Positions 8,652 to 18,172 of a stretch of 64,000 nt of DNA are shown here, piece after piece. This DNA comes from Lautropia sp. SCN 69-89 (GTDB lineage: Bacteria > Pseudomonadota > Gammaproteobacteria > Burkholderiales > Burkholderiaceae_E), in the NCBI GenBank assembly GCA_001724855.1, contig MEED01000027.1, positions 62,001 to 126,000 on the forward strand. The letters are read 5' to 3'. Every line of letters begins with the position of its first letter. Position 1 is the first letter of the stretch. The notes under the pieces are model-generated. The model was not told where the DNA came from, did no database searches, and was given only the letters and a program-made list of their open reading frames with translations. Position numbers and translations under genes: made by a program.

Positions 8652-8748
8652 GGCGATCACCGGGGGTCGACGAGCCTGCCCGCAGTCTCGCACGCAACCG
8701 GAGTGCCGCGTGCCGTCGCGGCATGCTCGCCGCATTGCCGCGTGGAGC

Positions 8749-8777
8749 TTGCACATTTGTGCATCATCGCTGAAAAT
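8749..8777 (+). promoter_or_regulatory. sorC promoter with 14-bp palindromic operator
   Basis: TGCACA-TT-TGTGCA at 8750-8763 is a perfect palindrome. It overlaps a plausible -35 TTGCAC (8749-8754), with GAAAAT (8772-8777) 17 bp further on as -10. A start point about 7 bp after the -10 would fall on the ATG at 8784, implying a leaderless message. The palindrome is the natural candidate for binding by the SorC-family protein encoded next. Confidence 0.55.
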
Positions 8778-8783
8778 CCGTTC

Positions 8784-9764
8784 ATGTCAGCGAACGAGCA
8801 GGACGCGCTGTCGATTCGCGTCGCGCGCCTCTACTACTACGAGCACCTCACCACCGCGCAGATCGCCGACGAACTCGGCACCTCGCGCTCGACGGTGTCG
8901 CGGCTGCTCACGCGCGCGCACGAGCGCGGGCTGGTCGAGATCCGCATCCACGACCCGGCGCAGCATCCACAGGGCATCGAGTCGCGACTGCGCGAGCGCT
9001 TCGGCCTGCGCGTGGCCCGCGTCGTGTCGGTGCCCGAGACGGCCGACGAGCACGACTGGCTCGAGCGCGTGGCCGCCTTCGCTGCCGGCTACCTGAACAC
9101 GGTGATCGACGCCGACACGATCGTGGGCATCGCCTGGGGCACGACGCTGCGCAAGCTGGCGTCGAAGCTCTCCCCGAAGCTGGTCGCGAACGTGGGCGTC
9201 GTCGCGCTGAACGGATCGGGCACCGCGCAGGAGATCGACAGCACCTTCAGCAGCGACATCGTCACGCGCATTGCCGCCAACTACGGCGCGCGCCCGCACG
9301 CATTCCCGGTTCCCGCGTTCTTCGACTACGCCGAGACGCGCACCGCGCTGTGGCGCGAGCGCAGCGTGCGCCGCCTGCTCGAGCTGCAAAAGCGCGCGCG
9401 CGTGCTCGTCTACAGCGTCGGCGCGTTCTCCGGCCAGGTGCCCAGCCACGTGCACAGCGGCGGCTTCCTCGAGCCGGCCGACCTGCGAAGCCTGCGCCGC
9501 GACCGCGTGGCCGGCGACATCGCCACCATGTTCTTCCGCGCCGACGGCAGCTACGCCGACATCGCGCTGAACGCGCGCGCCAGCGGCCCCGATCTCGCGC
9601 TGTTCCGGCGCGTGCCGCACTCGATCTGCGTGGCCAGCGGCACCGGCAAGGTCGAAGGTCTTCGCGCGGCGCTCGCCGGCCGCTTCGTCAACACGCTGAT
9701 CGTCGACGAACCGACCGCGCGCCTGCTGCTCGCCAGCGGGGCCCGCGCCGGGAGAAGTGCGTGA
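8784..9764 (+). CDS. SorC/DeoR-type sugar-binding transcriptional regulator
   Basis: 326 residues. An N-terminal HTH (LTTAQIADELGTSRSTVSRLL, about residues 24-44) is followed by a SorC-type sugar-phosphate-binding domain with the landmarks GIAWGTTLRKLA and VALNGSG. These regulators sense phosphorylated sugars or polyols. The ATG at 8784 begins MSANEQDALSIRVARLYYYE; no Shine-Dalgarno sequence is visible before it. The stop overlaps the GTG of glpD (GTGA), so the regulator heads the glpD/ABC/phosphatase operon and likely controls it. Confidence 0.88.
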   Translation: MSANEQDALSIRVARLYYYEHLTTAQIADELGTSRSTVSRLLTRAHERGLVEIRIHDPAQHPQGIESRLRERFGLRVARVVSVPETADEHDWLERVAAFAAGYLNTVIDADTIVGIAWGTTLRKLASKLSPKLVANVGVVALNGSGTAQEIDSTFSSDIVTRIAANYGARPHAFPVPAFFDYAETRTALWRERSVRRLLELQKRARVLVYSVGAFSGQVPSHVHSGGFLEPADLRSLRRDRVAGDIATMFFRADGSYADIALNARASGPDLALFRRVPHSICVASGTGKVEGLRAALAGRFVNTLIVDEPTARLLLASGARAGRSA

Positions 9765-11275
9765 ACCCGCCGGCAGACGACTTCGACCTGCTGGTCGTCG
9801 GCGGCGGCATCAACGGCGCGGGCATCGCGCGCGACGCGGCCGGCCGCGGGCTGCGCGTGGCGCTGGTCGAGCAGGCCGACTTCGCCGGCGCGACCTCGTC
9901 GGCCAGCACCAAGCTGATCCACGGTGGGCTGCGCTACCTCGAGCACTACGAGTTCCGCCTGGTGGCCGAGGCGCTGGCCGAGCGCGAAGTGCTGCTGCGG
10001 ATCGCCTCGCACATCGCGCGTCCGCTGCGCTTCGTGATGCCGCAGGTCGCGGAGTTGCGCCCGGCCTGGATGATCCGCGCGGGGCTGTGGCTCTACGACC
10101 ATCTCGGCGGGCGCATCAGCCTGCCGAAGTCGTGCGCCGTACGGCTCGCGCCCGATCGCTACGGCGCCGGGCTCGACTCGCGCCTGGCGAAGGGTTTCGC
10201 GTATTCCGACGCCTGGGTCGACGACGCGCGCCTGGTGATCCTGAACCTGCGCTCGGCGCAGGCGCACGGCGCGGTGCTGATGCCACGCACCCGATTCATC
10301 GGCGCGCAGCGCCGCGACGGTGCGTGGCGAGCCACGATCGAGCCTGCCAGGGCCGGCGCACGTCGCGAACTGCGCGCGCGCGTGCTGGTCAATGCCGCAG
10401 GTCCATGGGTGACGACGGTGCTCGAGGCCGCCGGCGGCAGCCAGGAGCCGGCACGCGTGCAACTGGTCAAGGGCAGCCACATCGTGGTGCCGCGCGTGCA
10501 TGCCGGCGAGCATGCGCTGATCCTGCAGAACCCCGACCGGCGCATCGTGTTCATGATTCCCTACGAGCAGCGCTTCACGCTGATCGGCACCACCGACGTC
10601 GCAGTGGCGAATCTCGACGAAGCCCGCGCGATCGGCGCCGCGGAGACCCGCTACCTGCTCAATGCAGTCAATCGCTACCTGGCACGCCCGCTCTCCAGGC
10701 ACGACATCGTGTGGAGCTACACCGGCGTGCGTCCGCTCTACGACGACGGCTCGAACAATCCGTCGGAGACCACGCGCGACTACACGCTGAAGGTCGACGA
10801 TCGCGACGGTGTCGCGCAACTGTCGGTGTTCGGCGGCAAGATCACCACCTATCGCCGGCTGGCGGAAGCCGCGCTCGAGAAGCTGCAACCATGGCTGCGC
10901 CACCGGCGCGGCAACTGGACCCACGACGAGCCGCTGCCGGGCGCCGCGTCCGATCCTGCGATCGCCGCAGACCTGTTGCGCGCGCGCCGCCCCACGCTGC
11001 CGCAGCCGCTGCTCGAAACGCTGTTCCGACGCCATGGCGCGCTCGCCGACGAACTGCTCGACGACGCGCGCTCGCCGGCCGACCTCGGCCGCGACTTCGG
11101 CGGCGGGCTCACCGAGCGCGAAGTCGCCTGGTTCGTCGAGCACGAATGGGCCGCGTGCGCCGACGACGTGCTGTGGCGCCGCACCAAGGCCGGGCTGCAC
11201 ATGAACGTCGCGCAGCGTGCCGAATTCTCGCGCTGGTTCGAGAAGCAGCGCCATCGTCCTGCAACGATCGCATGA
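9761..11275 (+). CDS. glpD: FAD-dependent glycerol-3-phosphate dehydrogenase
   Basis: 504 residues from GTG 9761, which has a GGGAGAAG ribosome-binding site and overlaps sorC by 4 bp. The FAD-binding fingerprint GGGINGAGIARDAAGRG is at residues 11-27, followed by the GlpD signatures SSASTKLIHGGLRYLE and TDVAVANLDEAR, and a C-terminal helical domain. The enzyme oxidises sn-glycerol 3-phosphate to dihydroxyacetone phosphate at the inner face of the membrane and passes electrons to quinone. Here it precedes an ABC importer and two phosphoesterases, so it is the oxidative step of that catabolic operon. Confidence 0.92.
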   Translation: MNPPADDFDLLVVGGGINGAGIARDAAGRGLRVALVEQADFAGATSSASTKLIHGGLRYLEHYEFRLVAEALAEREVLLRIASHIARPLRFVMPQVAELRPAWMIRAGLWLYDHLGGRISLPKSCAVRLAPDRYGAGLDSRLAKGFAYSDAWVDDARLVILNLRSAQAHGAVLMPRTRFIGAQRRDGAWRATIEPARAGARRELRARVLVNAAGPWVTTVLEAAGGSQEPARVQLVKGSHIVVPRVHAGEHALILQNPDRRIVFMIPYEQRFTLIGTTDVAVANLDEARAIGAAETRYLLNAVNRYLARPLSRHDIVWSYTGVRPLYDDGSNNPSETTRDYTLKVDDRDGVAQLSVFGGKITTYRRLAEAALEKLQPWLRHRRGNWTHDEPLPGAASDPAIAADLLRARRPTLPQPLLETLFRRHGALADELLDDARSPADLGRDFGGGLTEREVAWFVEHEWAACADDVLWRRTKAGLHMNVAQRAEFSRWFEKQRHRPATIA

Positions 11276-11294
11276 TCGACTACCCGGCGTCCCG

Positions 11295-12350
11295 ATGAGC
11301 GCGATCGCACTCGAACACGTGAGCAAGCACTGGGCCTCGGCCGTCGCGGTCGACGACGCGAGCTTCGAGGCGCCTTCCGGCAGCTTCGTCGTGCTGCTCG
11401 GACCGTCGGGCTGCGGCAAGTCGACCACGCTGCGAATGATCGCCGGGCTCGACACGCCGGCGTCCGGACGCATTCTCATCGATGGCCGCGACGTGACGCA
11501 GCTGCCGCCGGCACGGCGGCGCATCGCGATGGTGTTCCAGTCGTACGCGCTGTTTCCGCACCTGAACGTTCGCGAGAACATCCTGTTCGGCCTGAAGGTG
11601 CGCCGCGAGCCGGCGCGCGACCACGAACGCCGGCTCTCGCGCGTCGCCGACCTGCTCGGCCTCGGCAAGCTGCTCGAGCGCAAGCCGGCGCAGCTCTCGG
11701 GCGGGCAGCAGCAGCGGGTCGCACTGGGCCGCGCAATCATCGCCGAGACCTCGGTCTGCCTCATGGACGAACCGCTGTCGAACCTCGACGCGCAATTGCG
11801 CCAAGAGATGCGCCGGGAGCTGCGGGCGCTGCAGCAGAAGCTCGGCATCACGATGATCTACGTGACGCACGACCAGACCGAAGCGATGAGCATGGCCGAC
11901 CAGGTCGTGCTGCTCAACGCCGGCCGCATCGAGCAGGACTCCACCCCCGCCGAGCTCTACGCGCGGCCGGCGACGCTGTTTGCCGCGCGCTTCGTCGGCA
12001 CGCCGCCGATGAACATCGTCGCCGCCCCCGGGCGCGACGACCTCAGGCTCGGCATCCGTCCCGAGCACGTGCGCATCGCCAGCGACGGCCGGCTCGCAGC
12101 GGTCGTGCAGAGCGCCGAGTACTTCGGCGCGGACACGATCGTCACCTGCACGGCCGGCGCCGATTCGATCGCCGCGCGGGTGCCGGGCCGCCACGAGCTC
12201 GCGCCGGGCACCCGGGTCCGGCTCGACTGGGACGCGAACGCCGAACACTTCTTCGACGTTGCGACCGGCCGCCGTCGCGACGACCTTTCTTCGTGGCGCG
12301 CAGGCGCGCCCTTCAACGCTGGCCAACCCGAGAGGAACGACACGCCATGA
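11295..12350 (+). CDS. ugpC: ABC transporter ATP-binding protein, UgpC/MalK type
   Basis: 351 residues. The ATPase domain has Walker A GPSGCGKST, signature LSGGQQQR, Walker B VCLMDEP, D-loop SNLDAQLR and switch His in THDQTEA. From about residue 235 there is the C-terminal OB-fold (MOI/TOBE) extension typical of MalK/UgpC. It energises the two permeases encoded downstream. It starts 19 bp after glpD and overlaps the solute-binding gene by 4 bp. The symbol follows the glycerol-phosphate context; the exact substrate is not proven. Confidence 0.85.
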   Translation: MSAIALEHVSKHWASAVAVDDASFEAPSGSFVVLLGPSGCGKSTTLRMIAGLDTPASGRILIDGRDVTQLPPARRRIAMVFQSYALFPHLNVRENILFGLKVRREPARDHERRLSRVADLLGLGKLLERKPAQLSGGQQQRVALGRAIIAETSVCLMDEPLSNLDAQLRQEMRRELRALQQKLGITMIYVTHDQTEAMSMADQVVLLNAGRIEQDSTPAELYARPATLFAARFVGTPPMNIVAAPGRDDLRLGIRPEHVRIASDGRLAAVVQSAEYFGADTIVTCTAGADSIAARVPGRHELAPGTRVRLDWDANAEHFFDVATGRRRDDLSSWRAGAPFNAGQPERNDTP

Positions 12351-13633
12351 GACGCACTCTTCTGAAGGCGCTCGCTGCATCCACGATTGCTGCCGCGCTG
12401 CCCGCGTACGCGCAGAAGCCGGTGGAACTCACCTTCTACTATCCGGTTGCCGTCGGCGGCCCGGTCACGAAGACGATCGACCAGATGGCTGCGGACTTCG
12501 AGAAGGAGAACCCTGGCATCAAGGTCAAGCCGGTCTACTCGGGCACCTACCAGGAGAGCATCGTCAAGGCGTTGACGGCGTTCAAGAGCGGCCAGCCGCC
12601 GCACATTGCCGTGCTGCTGTCCACCGACATGTTCACGCTGATCGACGAGGATGCCATCGTGCCGATCGACGGGCTGGCCACCAGCGCGGACGACAGGAAG
12701 TGGCTCGGCGGCTTCTTCGACAGCTTCATGATGAACAGCCGCACCGGCGGCAAGACCTGGGGCGTGCCGTTCCAGCGCTCGACCATCGTCATGTACTGGA
12801 ACAAGGATCTGTTCAAGGAGGCCGGGCTCGATCCCGACAAGGCGCCCGCGAACTGGGACGAGATGGTCCAGTACGCGAAGAAGCTCACGAAGACCGACGC
12901 GAGCGGCAACGTCGTGCAATGGGGCGTGAAGATTCCGTCTTCGGGCTTCCCGTACTGGCTGTTCCAGGGGTTGACGACGCCCAACGGGGCGCTTCTGATG
13001 AACGAGGCCGGCACCGAGACCTACTTCGACAAGCCCGAGGTAATCGAGGCGCTTCAGTACTGGGTCGACCTGTCCGCGAAGCACAAGGTGATGCCGGGCG
13101 GCGTGATCGAGTGGGGCACGACGCCCAAGGACTTCTTCGAGAAGAAGGCCGCGATCATCTGGACGACCACGGGCAACCTGACGAACATCCGCACGAACGC
13201 GGGCTTCCCGTTCGGCGTCGCGATGCTGCCGGAGAAGAAGCGGCGCGGCAGCCCCACCGGCGGCGGCAACTTCTACATCTTCAAGAAGACCTCGCCCGAG
13301 GAGCAGGCGGCGGCGCTGAAATTCGCGAAGTGGGCCACCGCGCCGCAACGCGCCGCGCAGTGGAGCATCGCCACCGGCTACGTCGCGGTCACGCCCGCAG
13401 CGTGGGAGACGCCCGAGATGAAGAAATACGCGCAGGAGGTGCCGCAGGCCACCGTGGCCCGCGACCAGCTGCAGTTCTCGGTCGCCGAGCTTTCCACGCA
13501 CGACAACCAGCGGGTGACCAAGGCGCTGAACGACGGGCTGCAGGCCGCGCTCACCGGATCGAAGTCGCCCGCCGAGGCGATGAAGGACTCGCAGCGCGAG
13601 GCCACGCGGATCCTGAGAGCCTACCGTCGCTGA
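12347..13633 (+). CDS. ugpB: ABC transporter extracellular solute-binding protein, UgpB-like
   Basis: 428 residues. A Sec signal peptide (MRRTLLKALAASTIAAALPAYA) with cleavage around residue 22 is followed by a family 1 solute-binding fold (VELTFYYPVAVGGPVTK, PYLW-like FPYWLFQGL). UgpB-type proteins bind glycerol 3-phosphate or glycerophosphodiesters in the periplasm. The match to UgpB itself is moderate, so a related phosphorylated glycerol compound is possible. The ATG at 12347 has an upstream GAGAGGAA ribosome-binding site and overlaps the ATPase stop. Confidence 0.82.
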   Translation: MRRTLLKALAASTIAAALPAYAQKPVELTFYYPVAVGGPVTKTIDQMAADFEKENPGIKVKPVYSGTYQESIVKALTAFKSGQPPHIAVLLSTDMFTLIDEDAIVPIDGLATSADDRKWLGGFFDSFMMNSRTGGKTWGVPFQRSTIVMYWNKDLFKEAGLDPDKAPANWDEMVQYAKKLTKTDASGNVVQWGVKIPSSGFPYWLFQGLTTPNGALLMNEAGTETYFDKPEVIEALQYWVDLSAKHKVMPGGVIEWGTTPKDFFEKKAAIIWTTTGNLTNIRTNAGFPFGVAMLPEKKRRGSPTGGGNFYIFKKTSPEEQAAALKFAKWATAPQRAAQWSIATGYVAVTPAAWETPEMKKYAQEVPQATVARDQLQFSVAELSTHDNQRVTKALNDGLQAALTGSKSPAEAMKDSQREATRILRAYRR

Positions 13634-13648
13634 GACCGGAACGGCGTC

Positions 13649-14542
13649 GTGGCGATGAAGGCGACGAGCGCTGGCAGCCAGTCGCAGGTCACCGGCTGGC
13701 TGCTGCTGCTGCCGGCGACGGTGCTGCTCGTCGCCTTCACGCACTACCCCGCGGTGGCGACCGCCTGGCACAGCCTCTTCTCGACACCGAAGGGGGCGCG
13801 CCCGGCGGTCTTCGTCGGCCTCGAGAACTACGAGCTGATGCTCGATGACGACGTCTTCTGGCAGGCGCTGTGGAACAACCTGTGGTTCGCGCTCGGCACG
13901 ATCCCGGCCTCGATCGCGCTGGCGATCGCGATGGCAATGTGGGTCAACGGCCGCATCGCCGGGCGCGGCTTCCTGCGCCTGGCCTACTTCACGCCGACGG
14001 TCCTGCCGATGATCGCGGTGGCCAACATCTGGCTGTTCTTCTACACCCCGCAGTACGGGCTGCTCGAGCAGGTCACCGGCGCGCTCGGCCTGCCGAGCCA
14101 CAACTGGCTCGGTGACCGCAGCACCGTGCTCGGCGCGACGATGGTGGTGGCGATCTGGAAGGAGGCGGGGTTCTTCATGATCTTCTACCTGGCCGCGCTT
14201 CAGCAGATTTCGCCGACGCTGGCCGAGGCCGCTGCGCTCGAAGGCGCGTCACGGGCGCAGTACTTCGTGCGCGTGCTCTTTCCGCTGCTGATGCCGACGA
14301 CGCTGTTCGTGCTGATCAACGCGCTGATCAACTCGGTGCGCATGGTCGACCACATCTTCGTGATGACGCGTGGCGGTCCCGACAACGCCAGCGCCTTGCT
14401 GCTCTACTACATCTACCAGGTCGGCTTCAGCTTCTGGGACTCGGCCTACGCCGCGGCCCTCACCGTCGTGGTGCTCGCGATTCTCGGCGTGACCGCGTTC
14501 GTGAAGTTCCGCATTCTCGACCGGCACACCCACTATCAATGA
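13649..14542 (+). CDS. ugpA: ABC transporter permease, UgpA-like
   Basis: 297 residues with six hydrophobic segments. The EAA loop EAAALEGASRAQYFVRVLFP lies near residue 195. The start is GTG 13649 (ATG 13655 is in frame and equally possible). It follows the binding-protein gene by 15 bp and overlaps the second permease by 4 bp. With the next gene it forms the transmembrane channel of the importer. Confidence 0.85.
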   Translation: MAMKATSAGSQSQVTGWLLLLPATVLLVAFTHYPAVATAWHSLFSTPKGARPAVFVGLENYELMLDDDVFWQALWNNLWFALGTIPASIALAIAMAMWVNGRIAGRGFLRLAYFTPTVLPMIAVANIWLFFYTPQYGLLEQVTGALGLPSHNWLGDRSTVLGATMVVAIWKEAGFFMIFYLAALQQISPTLAEAAALEGASRAQYFVRVLFPLLMPTTLFVLINALINSVRMVDHIFVMTRGGPDNASALLLYYIYQVGFSFWDSAYAAALTVVVLAILGVTAFVKFRILDRHTHYQ

Positions 14543-15366
14543 ACGAGCCGTTCCAGACCAGTCGCCGGGCGCACGCGATCGAGTCGATCGCGGCGTGGAT
14601 GCTGGGCCTGCTCTGGGTGCTGCCGCTCGCGTACGCGGTCTGGACCGCATTCCACCCTGCCGAGTATTCGACGCGCTTCGATCCGGGCGCGCCGCTGACG
14701 CTGGGCAACTTCGTCGACGCCTGGAACGCGGCGCCGTTCGCGCGCTACTTCCTCAACACGATCGCGCTCGTGACGATGATCCTCGCGGCCCAGATGGTGC
14801 TGGGAACGCTGGCGGCCTATGCCTTCGCGCGCTACGAATTCCGCGGCCGCGACCTGATGTTCTTCCTGGTGCTCCTGCAGCTGATGGTGATGCCCGACGT
14901 GCTGATCGTCGAAAACTATTCGACGATGAACGCGCTCGGCCTGCGCGACACGATCCTCGCGATCGGCCTGCCGTACTTTGCGTCGGCATTCGGCATCTTC
15001 CTGCTGCGACAGACGTTCAAGACGGTGCCAAGAGAGCTCGACGAGGCGGCGCGCGTCGAGGGTGCCAGCGCGCTGCAGGTGCTTCTGAAGGTCTACGTGC
15101 CGCTGGCGCGACCGGTCTACCTCGCCTATGCGCTGGTGTCGGTGAGCCATCACTGGAACAACTTCCTGTGGCCGTTGATCATCACCAACTCGGTGGAGAC
15201 GCGCCCCCTCACGGTGGGTCTCCAGGTGTTCTCGTCGACCGACCAGGGCGTCGACTGGTCGATCATCACCGCGGCCACGCTGATGACCTCCGCACCGCTG
15301 CTGCTGGGTTTCCTGCTGTTCCAGCGCCAGTTCGTGCAGTCGTTCATGCGCGCCGGCATCCGCTGA
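14539..15366 (+). CDS. ugpE: ABC transporter permease, UgpE-like
   Basis: 275 residues with six hydrophobic segments. The EAA loop is ELDEAARVEGASALQVLLKV near residue 175. The start overlaps the previous stop (ATGA). The C-terminus FLLFQRQFVQSFMRAGIR is the usual family ending. It is the second half of the membrane channel; the phosphoesterase gene follows after 13 bp in the same operon. Confidence 0.87.
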   Translation: MNEPFQTSRRAHAIESIAAWMLGLLWVLPLAYAVWTAFHPAEYSTRFDPGAPLTLGNFVDAWNAAPFARYFLNTIALVTMILAAQMVLGTLAAYAFARYEFRGRDLMFFLVLLQLMVMPDVLIVENYSTMNALGLRDTILAIGLPYFASAFGIFLLRQTFKTVPRELDEAARVEGASALQVLLKVYVPLARPVYLAYALVSVSHHWNNFLWPLIITNSVETRPLTVGLQVFSSTDQGVDWSIITAATLMTSAPLLLGFLLFQRQFVQSFMRAGIR

Positions 15367-15379
15367 GCGGACATCGAAG

Positions 15380-16240
15380 ATGAAGCTGATCACCTGGAAC
15401 ATCCAGTGGTGCCGCGGCTGCGACGGCCGCGTCGATCCGGCGCGCATCGTCGCGCATGTGCGCGCGCTGGCGGACTTCGACGTCCTGTGCCTGCAGGAGG
15501 TCGCCGCCAATTTCCCGGGGCTCGCCGGCAGCCGCGGCGAGAACCAGTTCGAGCTGCTCGCGCGGCTGCTGCCCGACTACACGCCGATCCCGGCCGCCGC
15601 GGTCGACACGCTCGCGCCGGGCGGGGCGCGGCGCGCGTTCGGCAACCTGATCCTGAGCCGCTACCCGGTGCTGCAGGCGCTGCGCATCCAGCTGCCGTGG
15701 CCGAGCGACCCGAACGCCGCCAGCATGCCGCGCGTGCTGCTCGAGGCTACGGTCGAGACGCCGCTCGGCACGGTCCGGGTGATGACCACGCACCTCGAGT
15801 ACTACTCGGGCCTGCAGCGCATCGCGCAGGTCGAGGCGATTCGCGCGCGCCACGCCGAGGCCTGCGGGCACGCGCGCGTCGATCGCGAGCCCGACCGCTC
15901 CGAGAGCCTCTCCGAGGGCCCATTTCGCAGCGTGCCGCAGACCCGCGCGGCGATCCTGACCGGCGACTTCAACTTCCGGCCCGAGGATCCGCTTCACGGC
16001 CGGCTGCAGGCTCCGCTCGGCGAAGGATCGAGCTCGCTGGTCGACGCATGGCAGGCGCTGCACCCGCACGCCGCGCATCCGCACACCAACGGCGTGCACG
16101 ACCGCGTGCAATGGCCGGCGCCCTACACCTGCGACTTCGTCTTCGTCAGCGACGACCTCGCGCCGCGGCTGCGCGCGGTGAAGGTCGACGGCGACACGCA
16201 GGCTTCCGACCACCAGCCGGTGCTGGTGGAACTGGCCTGA
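15380..16240 (+). CDS. Endonuclease/exonuclease/phosphatase (EEP) family phosphoesterase
   Basis: 286 residues of the DNase I-like EEP fold. Metal/catalytic motifs are TWNIQ at the start, LQEV with the metal-binding Glu near 40, TTHLEYY, TGDFNF, and a terminal SDHQPV with the catalytic His. The fold covers nucleases and phosphodiesterases. Because it is co-transcribed with glpD and a glycerol-phosphate-type importer and has no signal peptide, a cytosolic glycerophosphodiester-like substrate is the best inference. No DNA-repair partner is nearby. Confidence 0.8.
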   Translation: MKLITWNIQWCRGCDGRVDPARIVAHVRALADFDVLCLQEVAANFPGLAGSRGENQFELLARLLPDYTPIPAAAVDTLAPGGARRAFGNLILSRYPVLQALRIQLPWPSDPNAASMPRVLLEATVETPLGTVRVMTTHLEYYSGLQRIAQVEAIRARHAEACGHARVDREPDRSESLSEGPFRSVPQTRAAILTGDFNFRPEDPLHGRLQAPLGEGSSSLVDAWQALHPHAAHPHTNGVHDRVQWPAPYTCDFVFVSDDLAPRLRAVKVDGDTQASDHQPVLVELA

Positions 16241-16251
16241 GGCGCGGAACG

Positions 16252-17082
16252 GTGGGCGCGGATCCGCGACCGATCGCCGCGTTTTCGCGCGCAGCCGCCG
16301 CGGCGGTGCACACGGTGTTCGCCGACATCGACGACACGCTCACCACCGGCGGCCGCCTCACCGCCGAGGCCTATTCGGCGCTCGAGGCGCTGCGCGAGGC
16401 CGGACTGCGAGTCGTGCCGGTCACCGGGCGACCGGCCGGCTGGTGCGATCACATCGCGCGGATGTGGCCGGTCGATGCGGTGGTCGGCGAGAACGGCGCG
16501 TTCTGGATGTGGCACGACGCGAGCGCCGGCAAGCTGCGCGCACGCCACCTGCTCGACGAAGCGCGCCGCGCCGAACTCGCGGACCGTCTGGCTGCGGTGC
16601 GCGAACGCATCCTGCGCGAGGTGCCCGGCTGCGCGCCGGCCACCGACCAGTTCTGCCGGCTCTACGACCTGGCGATCGACTTCCGCGAGGACGTCGCCCC
16701 GCTTGCCTCTGCGCAGATCGACCGGATCGTGGCCCTGATGCGCGAGGCCGGCATGAACGCGAAGGTCAGCTCGATCCACGTCAACGGCTGGTTCGGAAGC
16801 TGGGACAAGCTGGCCACCACGCGACTGATGATGCGCGAGCGCTTCGGGCTCGATCTCGACGCCGAGCGCGTGCGCTGCGTGTTCGTCGGCGACTCGCCGA
16901 ACGATGCGCCGATGTTCGCGTTCTTCCCGAACGCAGTCGGCGTGGCCAACGTGCTCGACTTCCGCGACCGGCTCGACGCGCTGCCGGCCTGGATCACGCA
17001 CTCGCGCTGCGGCGCGGGCTTTGCCGAGCTGGCGCGGATGCTGATCGAGGCGCGCGATGCGTCCGCGCCTGCACCGCGTTGA
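16252..17082 (+). CDS. HAD-IIB family phosphatase (phosphoglycerate/sugar-phosphatase-like)
   Basis: 276 residues from GTG 16252. HAD motif I is DIDDTLT near residue 26, motif II is VTGRPAGW, and the late motif GDSPNDAPM gives the metal-binding Asp. A Cof-type (C2B) cap lies between. The closest named relatives I recognise are mannosyl-3-phosphoglycerate and sucrose-6-phosphate phosphatases. It is the last gene of the sorC-glpD-ABC-EEP operon. It could dephosphorylate an imported or cleaved phospho-compound; the true substrate is unknown. It converges on hisC with a 6-bp gap. Confidence 0.78.
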   Translation: MGADPRPIAAFSRAAAAAVHTVFADIDDTLTTGGRLTAEAYSALEALREAGLRVVPVTGRPAGWCDHIARMWPVDAVVGENGAFWMWHDASAGKLRARHLLDEARRAELADRLAAVRERILREVPGCAPATDQFCRLYDLAIDFREDVAPLASAQIDRIVALMREAGMNAKVSSIHVNGWFGSWDKLATTRLMMRERFGLDLDAERVRCVFVGDSPNDAPMFAFFPNAVGVANVLDFRDRLDALPAWITHSRCGAGFAELARMLIEARDASAPAPR

Positions 17083-17088
17083 GCCCGC

Positions 17089-18162
<1,074 letters not shown>

Positions 18163-18172
18163 GGACAGGTCT

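Noticed and set aside
8652-8756. N-terminal extension of the DUF502 gene to 8756
   Set aside because: Would run through the sorC palindrome, has no family similarity and is Arg/Cys-rich.
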